Below are positions 44,829 to 53,086 of a stretch of DNA of 64,000 bases, piece after piece (the stretch's first letter is position 1; each line of letters opens with the position of its first letter). The position numbers were made by a program, and so were the translations under genes. Source of the stretch: Jiangella alba (GTDB lineage Bacteria; Actinomycetota; Actinomycetes; Jiangellales; Jiangellaceae); the NCBI RefSeq assembly GCF_900106035.1, contig NZ_FNUC01000004.1, positions 2,976,001 to 3,040,000 of the forward strand, given 5' to 3'. A model generated the notes under the pieces. That model made no database searches, was not told the DNA's origin, and was given only the letters and a program-made list of their open reading frames with translations.

Positions 44829-45980
44829 CTAGCGGCCGGGCCGCGAATGCTCGCGGAACGGGGTCACCTCGGCACGGTGCGCCAGGGTGTCCAGCCCGAC
44901 GGCGACGGCGAGGACGAGGCCGGTCGCGATCAGCCGGATCGGCGACGACGCGCCCATAAGGTCCAGCCCGTTGGCGAGCGACCCGACGACGAGCGCGCCC
45001 AGCAGCGCCGACCACACCGTCCCGCGGCCGCCGAACAGGCTGGTGCCGCCGATGGCCGCGGCCGCCACCGCCGTCAGCATGAGGTCGGTGCTGCCCGACG
45101 ACTGGTTGACGGCGAGCAGCCGCGACGCCGCGAGGATGCCGCCGGTGACCGCCAGCACGGACGCCAGCATGAACACCACCAGCCGGATGCGGTCGACGCC
45201 GATGCCCGCCCGCCGCGCCCCCGACGCGTTGCTCCCCGTCGCCACCGCGTGCCGGCCGAGCTTCGTGCGCCGGACCATGAGGTCGCCGCCGGCCAGCAGC
45301 AGGAGGAACACCACGACCGCCAGCGGCACGCCGCGGTCGGCGTTGAAGACGGCGGCCGCCACCGGTGCGCCGATGCCCGCCACCACCCACGGCCAGACCC
45401 GCCGCGCCGGCCGGTCGCGTTCGCGGCGCAGCGACCCGACGATCGCCACGACGGCGCCCGCCGTCACCGCCGCGGCCAGCGCCCACCCGGCGGCCGGCGC
45501 CAGGAACGTCCCCGCGATGGCCACCAGCTGGGGGTCGTCGATGTTCACCGTCCCGGTGTCGCCGAGCACCAGCAGCAGCGCGCCCTGCCACGTCAGCAGC
45601 CCGGCCAGCGTCACCACGAACGACGGCACGCCGACCCGCGTCACCATGGCGGCGTGCGCCAGCCCCACCAGCGCGCCGGTCGCCAGTCCCGCGAGGATCG
45701 CGAGCACGGCCGGCCAGTCCTGCTTGACGCTGAGCACGGCGGTGACGGCCGCGCCGAACCCGGACACCGCGCCGACGGAGAGGTCGATCTCGCCGATCAG
45801 CAGCACCAGGACGACGGCCACCGCCACGGCGCCGACGGCGACGATCTGCAGCATGAGGTTGGTGAGGTTCACCGCGGACAGGAACCGCGGATTGCTCAGG
45901 CTCATCACCAGCCAGATGACGGCCAACGCGGCCGGCGGCGCCCAGCGGCCGAGGCGGGCCGGCGACACCGAGCCGCTCAC
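44829..45980 (-). CDS. Importer B: CUT2 sugar ABC permease
   Basis: A 383-residue membrane permease with the family motif VLVLLIGEIDLSVGAVSG and IGGTSLFGGRGTVWSALLG, plus a central insert RRERDRPARRVW like importer A's. It is paralogous to the importer A permease. GTG 45980 overlaps the binding-protein stop (GTGA). It is the last of four coupled genes whose only ATPase is the N-terminal domain of a histidine-kinase fusion, so that fusion must power it unless an outside ATPase, such as importer A's, is shared. Confidence 0.92.
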   Translation of the reverse strand: MSGSVSPARLGRWAPPAALAVIWLVMSLSNPRFLSAVNLTNLMLQIVAVGAVAVAVVLVLLIGEIDLSVGAVSGFGAAVTAVLSVKQDWPAVLAILAGLATGALVGLAHAAMVTRVGVPSFVVTLAGLLTWQGALLLVLGDTGTVNIDDPQLVAIAGTFLAPAAGWALAAAVTAGAVVAIVGSLRRERDRPARRVWPWVVAGIGAPVAAAVFNADRGVPLAVVVFLLLLAGGDLMVRRTKLGRHAVATGSNASGARRAGIGVDRIRLVVFMLASVLAVTGGILAASRLLAVNQSSGSTDLMLTAVAAAAIGGTSLFGGRGTVWSALLGALVVGSLANGLDLMGASSPIRLIATGLVLAVAVGLDTLAHRAEVTPFREHSRPGR

Positions 45981-47074
45981 GGCGCGCCGTCCTGGGCCAG
46001 CCCGGCGGCGGCGCACTCGGCCGCGAGGCCTTCGCAGATCTCGTCGACCGTCCAGAACCCGTCGGCGACCACGGTCGCGGCGATGGTGTCGCGGGTGACG
46101 GCGACCGGCGTCAGCATGAGCGCCGGGACCCGCCCGTGCCCGTTGTCGACCCAGTCGGTGCGCAGCCCGTCCGGCGGCTCGCCGGTCCGCGCCAGGCCGA
46201 CGGCGACGTCGGCGGCGGCCTGGGCCTGCGTGCGCACGGCCTTGTAGACCGTCATGTACTGCTCGCCGGTGAGAATGCGGCGCACGGCCGCCAGTTCGGC
46301 GTCCTGCCCGGTGACCGGCGGCAGCGGGTCCAGCCCGGCCGCCTTCATCGCGGCGATGGCGCCGCCGGCCATGCCGTCGTTGGCCGCGTACACACCGGCG
46401 ACGCGGTCGCGGCCGAGCGTCGTCAGGGCCCGCTCCATCGCCTCCTGCGCCTGGTCGGGCGACCAGTCGGGCACGTCGACCTCGGCGCCGACGGCGACCC
46501 CGGCGCCGTCGAGGACGCTGTGCGCGCCGCGCCGGAACAGCGCCGAGTTGTCGTCGGTGGGCGAGCCGTTCAGCACCACCAGCTCGCCGTCGGTCGCGCC
46601 GACGGCGGCCAGCAGCACCTCGGCCTGCAACTGGCCGACCTGCTCGTTGTCGAACGTGACGTGGAAGTCGACCGGTGCGTCGAGCACCAGCCGGTCGTAG
46701 CTGACCACCGGGACGCCCGCCGCGTGCGCCTGCCGGACGATGACCGACGCCGACCGGGAGTCGACGGGGTCGAGGACCAGCACGTCGGCGCCGTTGGTGA
46801 GCGCCGCCTCGGCCTGCGCCTGCTGGTGCGCGGCGTCCTGGTCGGCGTTGCTGACCAGCGTCTCGCACTCGGCGCAGATCTCGTGCACGCGCTCGACGAA
46901 CGCCGGGCGGTCGTGCGACTCGTACCGGGCGGTCTTGTTCTCCGGCAGCAGCAGCGCGATCTGCAGCTCGCCGTCGCCGGACCCGGACCCGGACGTGCCG
47001 GCCGCACCGCAGGCGCCCAGCGCCAGGACGAACACCGCGGGCAGGGCGGCGGCGAGCAGGTGGCGGCGGGCCAT
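45977..47074 (-). CDS. Importer B: sugar-binding lipoprotein
   Basis: A 365-residue binding lipoprotein with lipobox LALGACGA (Cys22). The mature domain begins LQIALLLPENKTARYESHDRP and shares VYAANDGMAGGAIAAMKAAG and GQDAELAAVRRILTGEQYMT with importer A's protein, including a CAEC motif where importer A has CPDC. ATG 47074 overlaps the response-regulator stop by one base (TGATG) and its own stop overlaps the permease start by four. It likely captures the sugar and presents it to the permease, whose occupancy could be read by the kinase-fused ATPase. Confidence 0.92.
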   Translation of the reverse strand: MARRHLLAAALPAVFVLALGACGAAGTSGSGSGDGELQIALLLPENKTARYESHDRPAFVERVHEICAECETLVSNADQDAAHQQAQAEAALTNGADVLVLDPVDSRSASVIVRQAHAAGVPVVSYDRLVLDAPVDFHVTFDNEQVGQLQAEVLLAAVGATDGELVVLNGSPTDDNSALFRRGAHSVLDGAGVAVGAEVDVPDWSPDQAQEAMERALTTLGRDRVAGVYAANDGMAGGAIAAMKAAGLDPLPPVTGQDAELAAVRRILTGEQYMTVYKAVRTQAQAAADVAVGLARTGEPPDGLRTDWVDNGHGRVPALMLTPVAVTRDTIAATVVADGFWTVDEICEGLAAECAAAGLAQDGAP

Positions 47075-47769
47075 CAGAGGTCCGTCGTGAACCGGTAGCC
47101 GGCCCGCGGCTCGGTGACGATCAGCTCGGCGCCGTCGGGCCCCTCCAGCTTGGCTCGCAGCCGCCCGACGTACACGCGGGTGTACTCGGTCTGCGTCTCG
47201 TAGCCCGGGCCCCAGACCCGGCGCAGCAGCTCGGCGTGGGTCAGCAGCCGGCCGGGGTGCATCGCCAGCTCGCGCAGCAGCGCGTACTCGGTGCGGGTGA
47301 GGTGCACCCGCTTGCCGCCCTTCGTGACCAGCTGGGCGTCGAAGTCGATGCGGACGTCGCCGACGCGGACCTGCGGCGCCACCAGCCGCGGCTCGGCCGG
47401 ACGGGCCCGGCGCAGCATGGCGTTGATGCGGGCCAGCAGCTCCTCGATGCCGAACGGCTTGGTGAGGTAGTCGTCGGCGCCGAGGTTCAGCGCCCGCACC
47501 TTGTCGGTCTCGCCGCGCCGTGCCGACAGCACGATGATGCCGACGTCGGAGCGGTCGCGCACCGCCCAGCACAGGTCGAAGCCGTCGCGGCCGGGCAGCA
47601 TGAGGTCGAGCAGGACGACGTCGGGCGCGGCCTGCTCGAGCAGCCGCAGCACGTCGGAGCCGTCCGTCGACACCACCACCCGGTAGCCGCGGGCGGTGAG
47701 GTTGGACCGCAGGACGTCGACGATGATGCGGTCGTCCTCGACGATGAGGACGCCGGGCTCCTCAGCCAT
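47074..47769 (-). CDS. OmpR-family response regulator
   Basis: A 231-residue two-component regulator. The receiver has acidic pocket EDDR, phosphoacceptor Asp55 in VVLLDLMLPG, and Lys104 in YLTKPFG. The C-terminal winged helix has RVHLTRTEYALLRELAMHPG and VYVGRLRAKLEGPDG. Its start overlaps the ABC-kinase fusion stop by eight bases and its stop overlaps the binding-protein start by one, so it is the cognate partner of that kinase. The KdpE-like layout is notable. Confidence 0.93.
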   Translation of the reverse strand: MAEEPGVLIVEDDRIIVDVLRSNLTARGYRVVVSTDGSDVLRLLEQAAPDVVLLDLMLPGRDGFDLCWAVRDRSDVGIIVLSARRGETDKVRALNLGADDYLTKPFGIEELLARINAMLRRARPAEPRLVAPQVRVGDVRIDFDAQLVTKGGKRVHLTRTEYALLRELAMHPGRLLTHAELLRRVWGPGYETQTEYTRVYVGRLRAKLEGPDGAELIVTEPRAGYRFTTDL

Positions 47770-50158
47770 CGCTCTCCTCGCCCTCGGCGGGCTCGACCGG
47801 CAGCGTGACGCGGAAGCCGGACTCGGGCCCGGTGGTCAGCTCGACCCGGCCGCCGTGCGCCTCGGCGATGCCGCGGACGATGGCCAGGCCCAGCCCGGCG
47901 CCGGTGCTGCCCTCGCCGCGCACCCGCGGCTCGAAGATGCGCTCCGCGACGTCCGCCGGGATGCCCGGGCCGTCGTCGCTGACCAGCACCTCGACCGACG
48001 CGCCGCCGTCGACGGCCGCGGCGGCGACCCGGACGGCGCCGTCCGGCCCGCCGTGGCGGACCGCGTTCTCCAGCAGGTTGACGAACACCTGCTCGAGGCG
48101 GTCGTGGTCGGCCCAGATGGGTGGGAGGCCCGCGGCGACACCGATCTTGACCCGGCCGGGGTGCGGCACGCAGCTGCGCGCCGCCTCGAGCACCAGCCGC
48201 ACGTCCGTCCAGTCCGGACGCAGCCGGAGCAGCCCGGACTCGATGGCGGAGGAGTCGAGGAGGTCGCCGACCAGGCGTTCCATGCGCGCGGACTCGGTGG
48301 TGATGGCGGCGAGGAAGCGGTCGATCGACTCGGGGTCCCAGACGAGGTCGGGCTGCTGCAGCGTGGAGGCGTAGCCGTGGATCGCGGTCAGCGGCGTGCG
48401 CAGCTCGTGGCTGAGGTGCTGCAGCACCTCGCGCTGCAGCTGCTGCGACCGGCGGGCGGCGGCCGCCTCGCGGCGGGCCCGTTCCAGCATCTCCCGCTCC
48501 AGCGCCAGCGCGAGCGAGCGGCGGGCGTCGTCGAGCAGCTCGACGGCGTCGCGGCCGGGCTCGGCGGGATCGTCCCAGCGGGCCAGCAGCAGCCCGGTGC
48601 CGCCGGGGATCGGCAGCCCCGCGAGCGCCAGCCCGTCGCCGATGCGCCGCGGCCGGTCGGTGCCGGTGGGCGCGGCCTCGGCCAGCGCCTTCAGGTCCGA
48701 GCCGGCGGAGTCATCCAGATCGATGTGCACCCAGCGCGCCTCGCCGCCGGTCAGCTCGGCGACGTCGGTGAGCAGCATGCCGGCCGCGCGGGCGCCGAGG
48801 CCGCGGCAGAGCGCGAGCAGCGCGGCGGACAGGCCGCCGTCGACGCGGTCGGGGCCGGCCAGCGTCTCGAGCATGGCCCGCAGCGACTCGAGGATCTCGT
48901 TGCGCCGGCTCACCTCCTCGATCAGCCGCTCGCGCTCGATGGCGCTGGCGGCGTGGCCGGCGTAGAGCGAGACCAGCTCGCGGCGGTCGGCGTCGAGGCG
49001 GCCGGCGGACGTGCTGAAGCCGGTGATGGTGCCGAGGACGCCGGACGAGCCGACGATCGGCGCGGACCACGCGCTGCGCACGCCGGCCGCGGCGGCCCGT
49101 TCCAGGTACCCCGTCCACGTGGCGTCGTCGCTGGTGTCGTCGACGACCACCAGCTGCCCGAGCGCCGCGGCCGCGCCGACCAGCCCGCCGGCCGTGCCGA
49201 CCGGGACCAGCGCGGCGTCGTCGGCCAGCGCCGGCGGCAGCCCGATGGCGGCGGTGCGGCGCAGCAGCGGCCCGCGCGGCGCGTGGTCGAGCAGGTGCAC
49301 GCAGAGCATGTCCTGGTCGAGCGCGGCCGCCGTGGCCGAGACGACGAGCGGCAGCGACGCGGCGGGGTCGGCGGCGGAGAGCTGCTCGACCAGGCTCTTG
49401 AGGCGGTTCAGCTGCCGCCGCGCCGCCGACTCGGTCTCGATGCCCGACATCAGCGCCGCGACGTCGTCGGAGTGCACCTCGGCCGGCGACACCCCGGCGA
49501 CGATGCGGCCGTGGCGCAGCACGACGATGCGGTCGGCCAGCGCGAACACCTCGTCGAGGTCGTGGCTGACCAGCACGATGGCCCGGCCGTCGTCGCGCAG
49601 GTCGCTCAGCACGCGCATGATCTCGGCCCGCCGCAGCACGCTCAGCGAGGCGGTCGGCTCGTCCAGCACCAGCAGGTCGGCGCCGGTGGACAGCGCCCGG
49701 GCCAGCGCGACCTCCTGCCGCTGCCCGCGCGACAGGGTGTCGACCCGGGCCCGCACGTCGGTGAGCTGCGAGCCGAACCGCTCCAGCGCCTGCCGGGCGT
49801 CGGCGGCCATGCGGCTCTCGGCCAGCAGCAGCCGGGAGTGCTCGCGGCCGAGGAAGACGTTCGCGACGACGTCGAGGTCGTCGCAGAGCCCGAGATCCTG
49901 CCAGACGACGGCGACCGGCGCCTTCGCGCCGTCGGCGGCCACCACCACCTGGCCCTCGTCGACGTCGGTGTCGCCGGCGATGCAGCGGACCAGCGTGGAC
50001 TTGCCGGCGCCGTTCTCGCCGACGACGGCGACGATCTCGCCGCCGCGCACGCTCAGCGTGACGGCGTCGAGCGCGCGCAGCCGTCCGTAGCGCTTGGTGA
50101 CGCCGCGCAGCTCGAGGATCGGCGCGGCGCTGCCGCGGCGGCCGTCGCCGTCGGTCAT
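47762..50158 (-). CDS. Importer B: ABC ATPase fused to GAF-like regions and a histidine kinase
   Basis: A 798-residue single polypeptide. Residues 12-240 are a sugar-importer ABC ATPase: Walker A GENGAGKST (47-55), signature LSRGQRQEVALARAL (142-156; usual form LSGGQ), Walker B LLVLDEP (162-168), H-loop His199. Two GAF-like regions lie at about 260-410 and 430-555, joined by helices. The kinase follows: H-box LSHELRTPLTAIHGYAS with His584, N-box NLLENAVRHGG, G1 DDGPGIP (728-734), G2 GAGLGLAIV. There are no membrane segments, so it is tethered only through the permease. ATG 50158 lies 4 nt after MG-rich DNA; ATG 50194 is an alternative. The fusion couples transport to signalling. Confidence 0.93.
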   Translation of the reverse strand: MTDGDGRRGSAAPILELRGVTKRYGRLRALDAVTLSVRGGEIVAVVGENGAGKSTLVRCIAGDTDVDEGQVVVAADGAKAPVAVVWQDLGLCDDLDVVANVFLGREHSRLLLAESRMAADARQALERFGSQLTDVRARVDTLSRGQRQEVALARALSTGADLLVLDEPTASLSVLRRAEIMRVLSDLRDDGRAIVLVSHDLDEVFALADRIVVLRHGRIVAGVSPAEVHSDDVAALMSGIETESAARRQLNRLKSLVEQLSAADPAASLPLVVSATAAALDQDMLCVHLLDHAPRGPLLRRTAAIGLPPALADDAALVPVGTAGGLVGAAAALGQLVVVDDTSDDATWTGYLERAAAAGVRSAWSAPIVGSSGVLGTITGFSTSAGRLDADRRELVSLYAGHAASAIERERLIEEVSRRNEILESLRAMLETLAGPDRVDGGLSAALLALCRGLGARAAGMLLTDVAELTGGEARWVHIDLDDSAGSDLKALAEAAPTGTDRPRRIGDGLALAGLPIPGGTGLLLARWDDPAEPGRDAVELLDDARRSLALALEREMLERARREAAAARRSQQLQREVLQHLSHELRTPLTAIHGYASTLQQPDLVWDPESIDRFLAAITTESARMERLVGDLLDSSAIESGLLRLRPDWTDVRLVLEAARSCVPHPGRVKIGVAAGLPPIWADHDRLEQVFVNLLENAVRHGGPDGAVRVAAAAVDGGASVEVLVSDDGPGIPADVAERIFEPRVRGEGSTGAGLGLAIVRGIAEAHGGRVELTTGPESGFRVTLPVEPAEGEESDG

Positions 50159-50201
50159 CCCCCCATCTTCGCCGACGACGGCCGGGCTCGCCATCGCCGC
50201 A

Positions 50202-50981
50202 TCATGCCAGCGTGCGGACGAACTCCTGCACCGTCGTCGCGGGACGGCCGAGCAGCCGGTCCAGGTCCGGCGTCGGCGTGCCGAACTGGGGGAGCCGCAG
50301 CAGCGGCAGGACGAAGGCCATGCCGGACTCGTCGTCGGAGACCTCCCTGTACGGCAGCCCGAGCGCCTCGGCCAGCTGCGGGTACGTCCAGCCGGGCCCG
50401 CGCAGCTCGTACACGGCGCCCTCGTGACCGTCGCCGGTGAGCACCGCGCTCGCCGCCAGGGCCAGGTCCGCGATCGTCGCGGTGACCAGCGGGTGCCCGA
50501 TGGCCGGCGCGGTCACCTCGGCGGCCGTCGCCACGTCCGGCCGCACCAGCTCCTCGGTGTAGAAGGTGTTGCGCAGGAACGTGTGCGCGAGGCCGGCGTC
50601 GCGGATGGCCCGCTCGGTCGTCGTGTGGTCGGCCAGGAAGCTCTGCCCGTCCTCGGCGGTGATCGCGCTGGTGTAGACGACGTGCCCGGCCTTCGCGGTG
50701 GCCGCCGCCGCGACGACGTTGGCGTGCTGGCGGGCCCGCACACCCGGCGTCGTGTCGGAGGCGGAGACGAACAGCAGCCGGTCGGCGCCCTCGAACGCGT
50801 GCTCCAGGCTCGCCGGGTCGTCGTAGTCGGCCTGCCGCACGTCGACGCCGCGCTCGGCGAACCGGTGCGCCTTCCCGGGGTCGCGCGCCACGACGGCTAT
50901 CTCGTCGGCCGGCACCTTCGCGATCAGGTCCTCGACCACCACCGGCCCGAACCGGCCGGTCGCCCCGGTCACCACGATCAT
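50202..50981 (-). CDS. NmrA/QorB-like NAD(P)-binding oxidoreductase
   Basis: A 259-residue Rossmann-fold protein: IVVTGATGRFGPVVVEDL, ARDPGKAHRF, DRLLFVSASDT, FLRNTFYTEELV. It resembles QorB quinone oxidoreductases and NmrA redox sensors, which lack the SDR Tyr-Lys pair. ATG 50981 follows GGAGA at five bases. It is divergent from an HxlR regulator, the arrangement of qorA/qorR-type pairs, and ends 44 nt before the ABC-kinase fusion on the same strand, so read-through is possible. Confidence 0.85.
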   Translation of the reverse strand: MIVVTGATGRFGPVVVEDLIAKVPADEIAVVARDPGKAHRFAERGVDVRQADYDDPASLEHAFEGADRLLFVSASDTTPGVRARQHANVVAAAATAKAGHVVYTSAITAEDGQSFLADHTTTERAIRDAGLAHTFLRNTFYTEELVRPDVATAAEVTAPAIGHPLVTATIADLALAASAVLTGDGHEGAVYELRGPGWTYPQLAEALGLPYREVSDDESGMAFVLPLLRLPQFGTPTPDLDRLLGRPATTVQEFVRTLA

Positions 50982-51042
50982 GTCTGTCTCCGATCTCTTG
51001 GTCACTGTCGAAAGTGACGTTAACCTGGAGACTCACTTGATG

Positions 51043-51056
51043 AAAGTACGTACCTT
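51043..51056. promoter_or_regulatory. HxlR operator candidate
   Basis: AAAGTACGTACCTT is a near-perfect 14-bp dyad (GTACGTAC core, one arm mismatch). It lies between the divergent NmrA-like and HxlR genes, 22 nt before the HxlR start, where HxlR-type autoregulators bind. Confidence 0.55.
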
Positions 51057-51078
51057 GAGGTAACCAACGGAGGCCGAC

Positions 51079-51459
51079 GTGAGCATCGAGGTCAGCAGTG
51101 GGTGGCCGGCCCGCGCCGGTGACGTGTTCGACCCGAACTGCCCGTCGCGGGGCGTGCTCGAGCACGTCACCAGCCGGTGGGGCGTGCTCGTGCTGGCCGC
51201 GCTGGCCGAGCGGGAGCTGCGTTTCGGCGCACTCCACCGGCGCATCGGCGGGGTGAGCCAGAAGATGCTGGCCCAGACGCTGCGCGCTCTGGCCGCCGAC
51301 GGCTTCGTCGAGCGGACGGTCGTCCCGGCGGCGCCGCCGCAGGTCAGCTACCGGCTGACGGACACCGGTGAGCAGGTCGCGGCGCACGTCGCCGGGCTGG
51401 TCGGCTGGATCGAGCGGCAGCTGCCGCGGATCCTCGCCGCGCGGGAGGCCGCGCTCTAG
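51079..51459 (+). CDS. HxlR-family regulator
   Basis: A 126-residue winged-helix regulator. It has the HxlR N-terminal cysteine segment FDPNCPSRGVLEHV, WGVLVLAALAE, LHRRIGGVSQKMLAQTLRAL and the wing VSYRLTDTGEQV. HxlR proteins of the QorR/YodB type sense electrophiles through that conserved cysteine. It is divergent from the quinone-reductase-like gene with a dyad between them, so control of that gene is likely. GTG 51079 is preceded by a weak GGAGG-like site. Confidence 0.9.
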   Translation: MSIEVSSGWPARAGDVFDPNCPSRGVLEHVTSRWGVLVLAALAERELRFGALHRRIGGVSQKMLAQTLRALAADGFVERTVVPAAPPQVSYRLTDTGEQVAAHVAGLVGWIERQLPRILAAREAAL

Positions 51460-51859
51460 GCTGTTGGCCGCCGCCGGACAGGACGGTGTGGGCGTCGCCG
51501 AGCGCGCCGATGCGGGCATGCCGGGCGTGGGCCGGGTCGGTTCCAGACGCTTGTCATCGGCGGTGACAGGGGCGCCGCGCTGCGGGCCCACCGGCCGTTT
51601 GCTGAGGCCCGGGAGAGCGGCGCACGCCCCGGAATCCGGCGGATAGGGCCGGTTTCGCGGTCTCGAGCGCCGGTTTCCGGGGCGTCAGGCGATATCCCGG
51701 GCGTCAACGTCCTGGGCTCACGTCACGTGTACAGGCCGGATCACGATCGCCTCGGCACGGTGGCGTCGCCGGCGAGGGGGCCGGCTGCGGCGTTGGCGAC
51801 TCGGGCTTCGTCGTCACCACCATGACGTCCACGTCGTCATCCCACGTGGCGGGTGACAT
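51460..51859. other. 400-nt intergenic stretch without recognisable features
   Basis: No convincing gene, RNA or repeat was found here. It lies between the HxlR gene and the convergent repeat-protein gene. Long open frames on both strands have no ribosome site and are GC-rich artefacts. Confidence 0.5.
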
Positions 51860-52057
51860 CTAGTCCTCGTCGTCGTCCTCGTCGTCCTCGGGCGGGACGC
51901 CCGGCGACTCCGAGCCGTACCCGGGTGCGGTCACCGGGTTGCCCGGCGACTCCGAACCGCGTTCGGGCGGAGGCACCGGGACGCCCGGCGACTCCGAGCC
52001 CTGTCCAGGTGTGGTCGTCGGGTCGCCCGGCGACTCCGAGCCTTCACGGTGTGCCAT
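51860..52057 (-). CDS. Small repetitive protein with four 14-residue GSESPG repeats and acidic tail
   Basis: A 65-residue protein. After MAHRE it consists of four units of exactly 14 residues, each beginning GSESPG followed by DP, VP, NP or VP, and it ends in a DDEDDDED tail. AGGGGGA sits five bases before the ATG, so translation is credible. It has no signal peptide or hydrophobic part. It could be an unstructured acidic linker-like protein or a multi-core peptide precursor; the next gene, divergent at 52222, encodes a PhyH-type oxygenase. Function unknown. Confidence 0.6.
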   Translation of the reverse strand: MAHREGSESPGDPTTTPGQGSESPGVPVPPPERGSESPGNPVTAPGYGSESPGVPPEDDEDDDED

Positions 52058-52221
52058 GGGAGTCCCCCTTCTCGATCCCGCCGAGTGGTCGAGTACCCGG
52101 ACGGCGCCCGCCGAAACACCCGCGCCGGTTCAGGGCAGCGGCTCGCGGCGCTCCTGGTCGCCGAAGCGGGTCGGCGGCGTGGTCCGTGGCGGTCAGCGGC
52201 GGGCGGCGGGAGTGTGGGCGC

Positions 52222-53031
52222 ATGCTGACCTCGAACGGCCACGTGCTCGACGAGTCCGAGCGTCGCCTGGGCGAGCTCCGGCCGGTGCCCGACGCCGAGC
52301 GGCGCGACCGTGACGCGCTGTGGGAGCGGTTGCGGCGCGACGGGTACCTGTTCCTGCGCGGCGCGCTGGACCCCGAGGTCGTGCTGGGCTTCCGCGGGTA
52401 CTACCACCGCACGCTGGCGCCGTCGGGCGTGTGGGGCCGCGCCGAGGACCGCGCCGAGTACCGCCGGCTGCTGTTCCGCGAGGTCGTCCCGGGTCCGGAG
52501 TACGCCGCGTTCTGCGCCCAGCCGGCCGTCCGCGACTGGTACGCGTGGTTCCTCGGCGGCGAGACGTTCCTGCACCGGCGCAAGCTGATCCGGCACGTGC
52601 GGCCGGGGGAGTCCGGTGTCGGCACCGCCACCCAGGCCCACTATGACCTCGTCTACCTGCGTGAGGGCACCGACCGGGTGCTGTCGTCGTGGATCCCGCT
52701 GGGCGACTGCCCGGTCCGGCGCGGCGGCCTGATCTACCTGGAGGGCAGTCACCACCGGGTGCTGGCGCGGGAGCGGGCCGGCACGCTGCGGCACCCGGCG
52801 GCGTCCATCACGGCCGACCTGCCCGGCCTGGCCGACGACCACGACGCGCGCTGGCTGCTCGCGGACTACCGGGCCGGCGACATGGTCGTCCACTCCGCCT
52901 ACACGGTGCACGCCGCGCTGGACAACGTCGACGACGACTACCGGCTCTCGACCGACATCCGGTACCAGCGCGCCGCCGACCCGATCGACTGGCGGTGGCA
53001 ACGCCACTGGCACGACCACGACGGGCTCTGA
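52222..53031 (+). CDS. Phytanoyl-CoA dioxygenase-family (PhyH) Fe(II)/2-oxoglutarate oxygenase
   Basis: A 269-residue oxygenase. The first two iron ligands form HxD in QAHYDLVYL, the third His is in YTVHAALDN and the 2-oxoglutarate-binding Arg is in LSTDIRYQ. PhyH enzymes hydroxylate small molecules or natural-product intermediates. The frame is open upstream, but ATG 52222 is near the usual PhyH N-terminus (MLTSNGHVLD). It is divergent from the repeat-protein gene and convergent with the APC permease, separated by a hairpin. Substrate unknown. Confidence 0.88.
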   Translation: MLTSNGHVLDESERRLGELRPVPDAERRDRDALWERLRRDGYLFLRGALDPEVVLGFRGYYHRTLAPSGVWGRAEDRAEYRRLLFREVVPGPEYAAFCAQPAVRDWYAWFLGGETFLHRRKLIRHVRPGESGVGTATQAHYDLVYLREGTDRVLSSWIPLGDCPVRRGGLIYLEGSHHRVLARERAGTLRHPAASITADLPGLADDHDARWLLADYRAGDMVVHSAYTVHAALDNVDDDYRLSTDIRYQRAADPIDWRWQRHWHDHDGL

Positions 53032-53038
53032 CGTCCAC

Positions 53039-53072
53039 GTGCCCCGCCGCGCCGGGTGGCGCGACGGGGCAC
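53039..53072. terminator. Bidirectional hairpin between PhyH and permease genes
   Basis: GTGCCCCGCCGCG pairs with CGCGACGGGGCAC with one C/A mismatch around an 8-nt loop, in the 55-nt gap between convergent genes. Confidence 0.75.
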
Positions 53073-53086
53073 GGGGTGCGGCGAGG

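Noticed and set aside
47762-50158. Assembly error joining an ATPase gene and a kinase gene
   Set aside because: The frame is continuous over 798 codons, the linker looks like folded GAF-type sequence rather than read-through, and the response regulator is coupled to the same frame.
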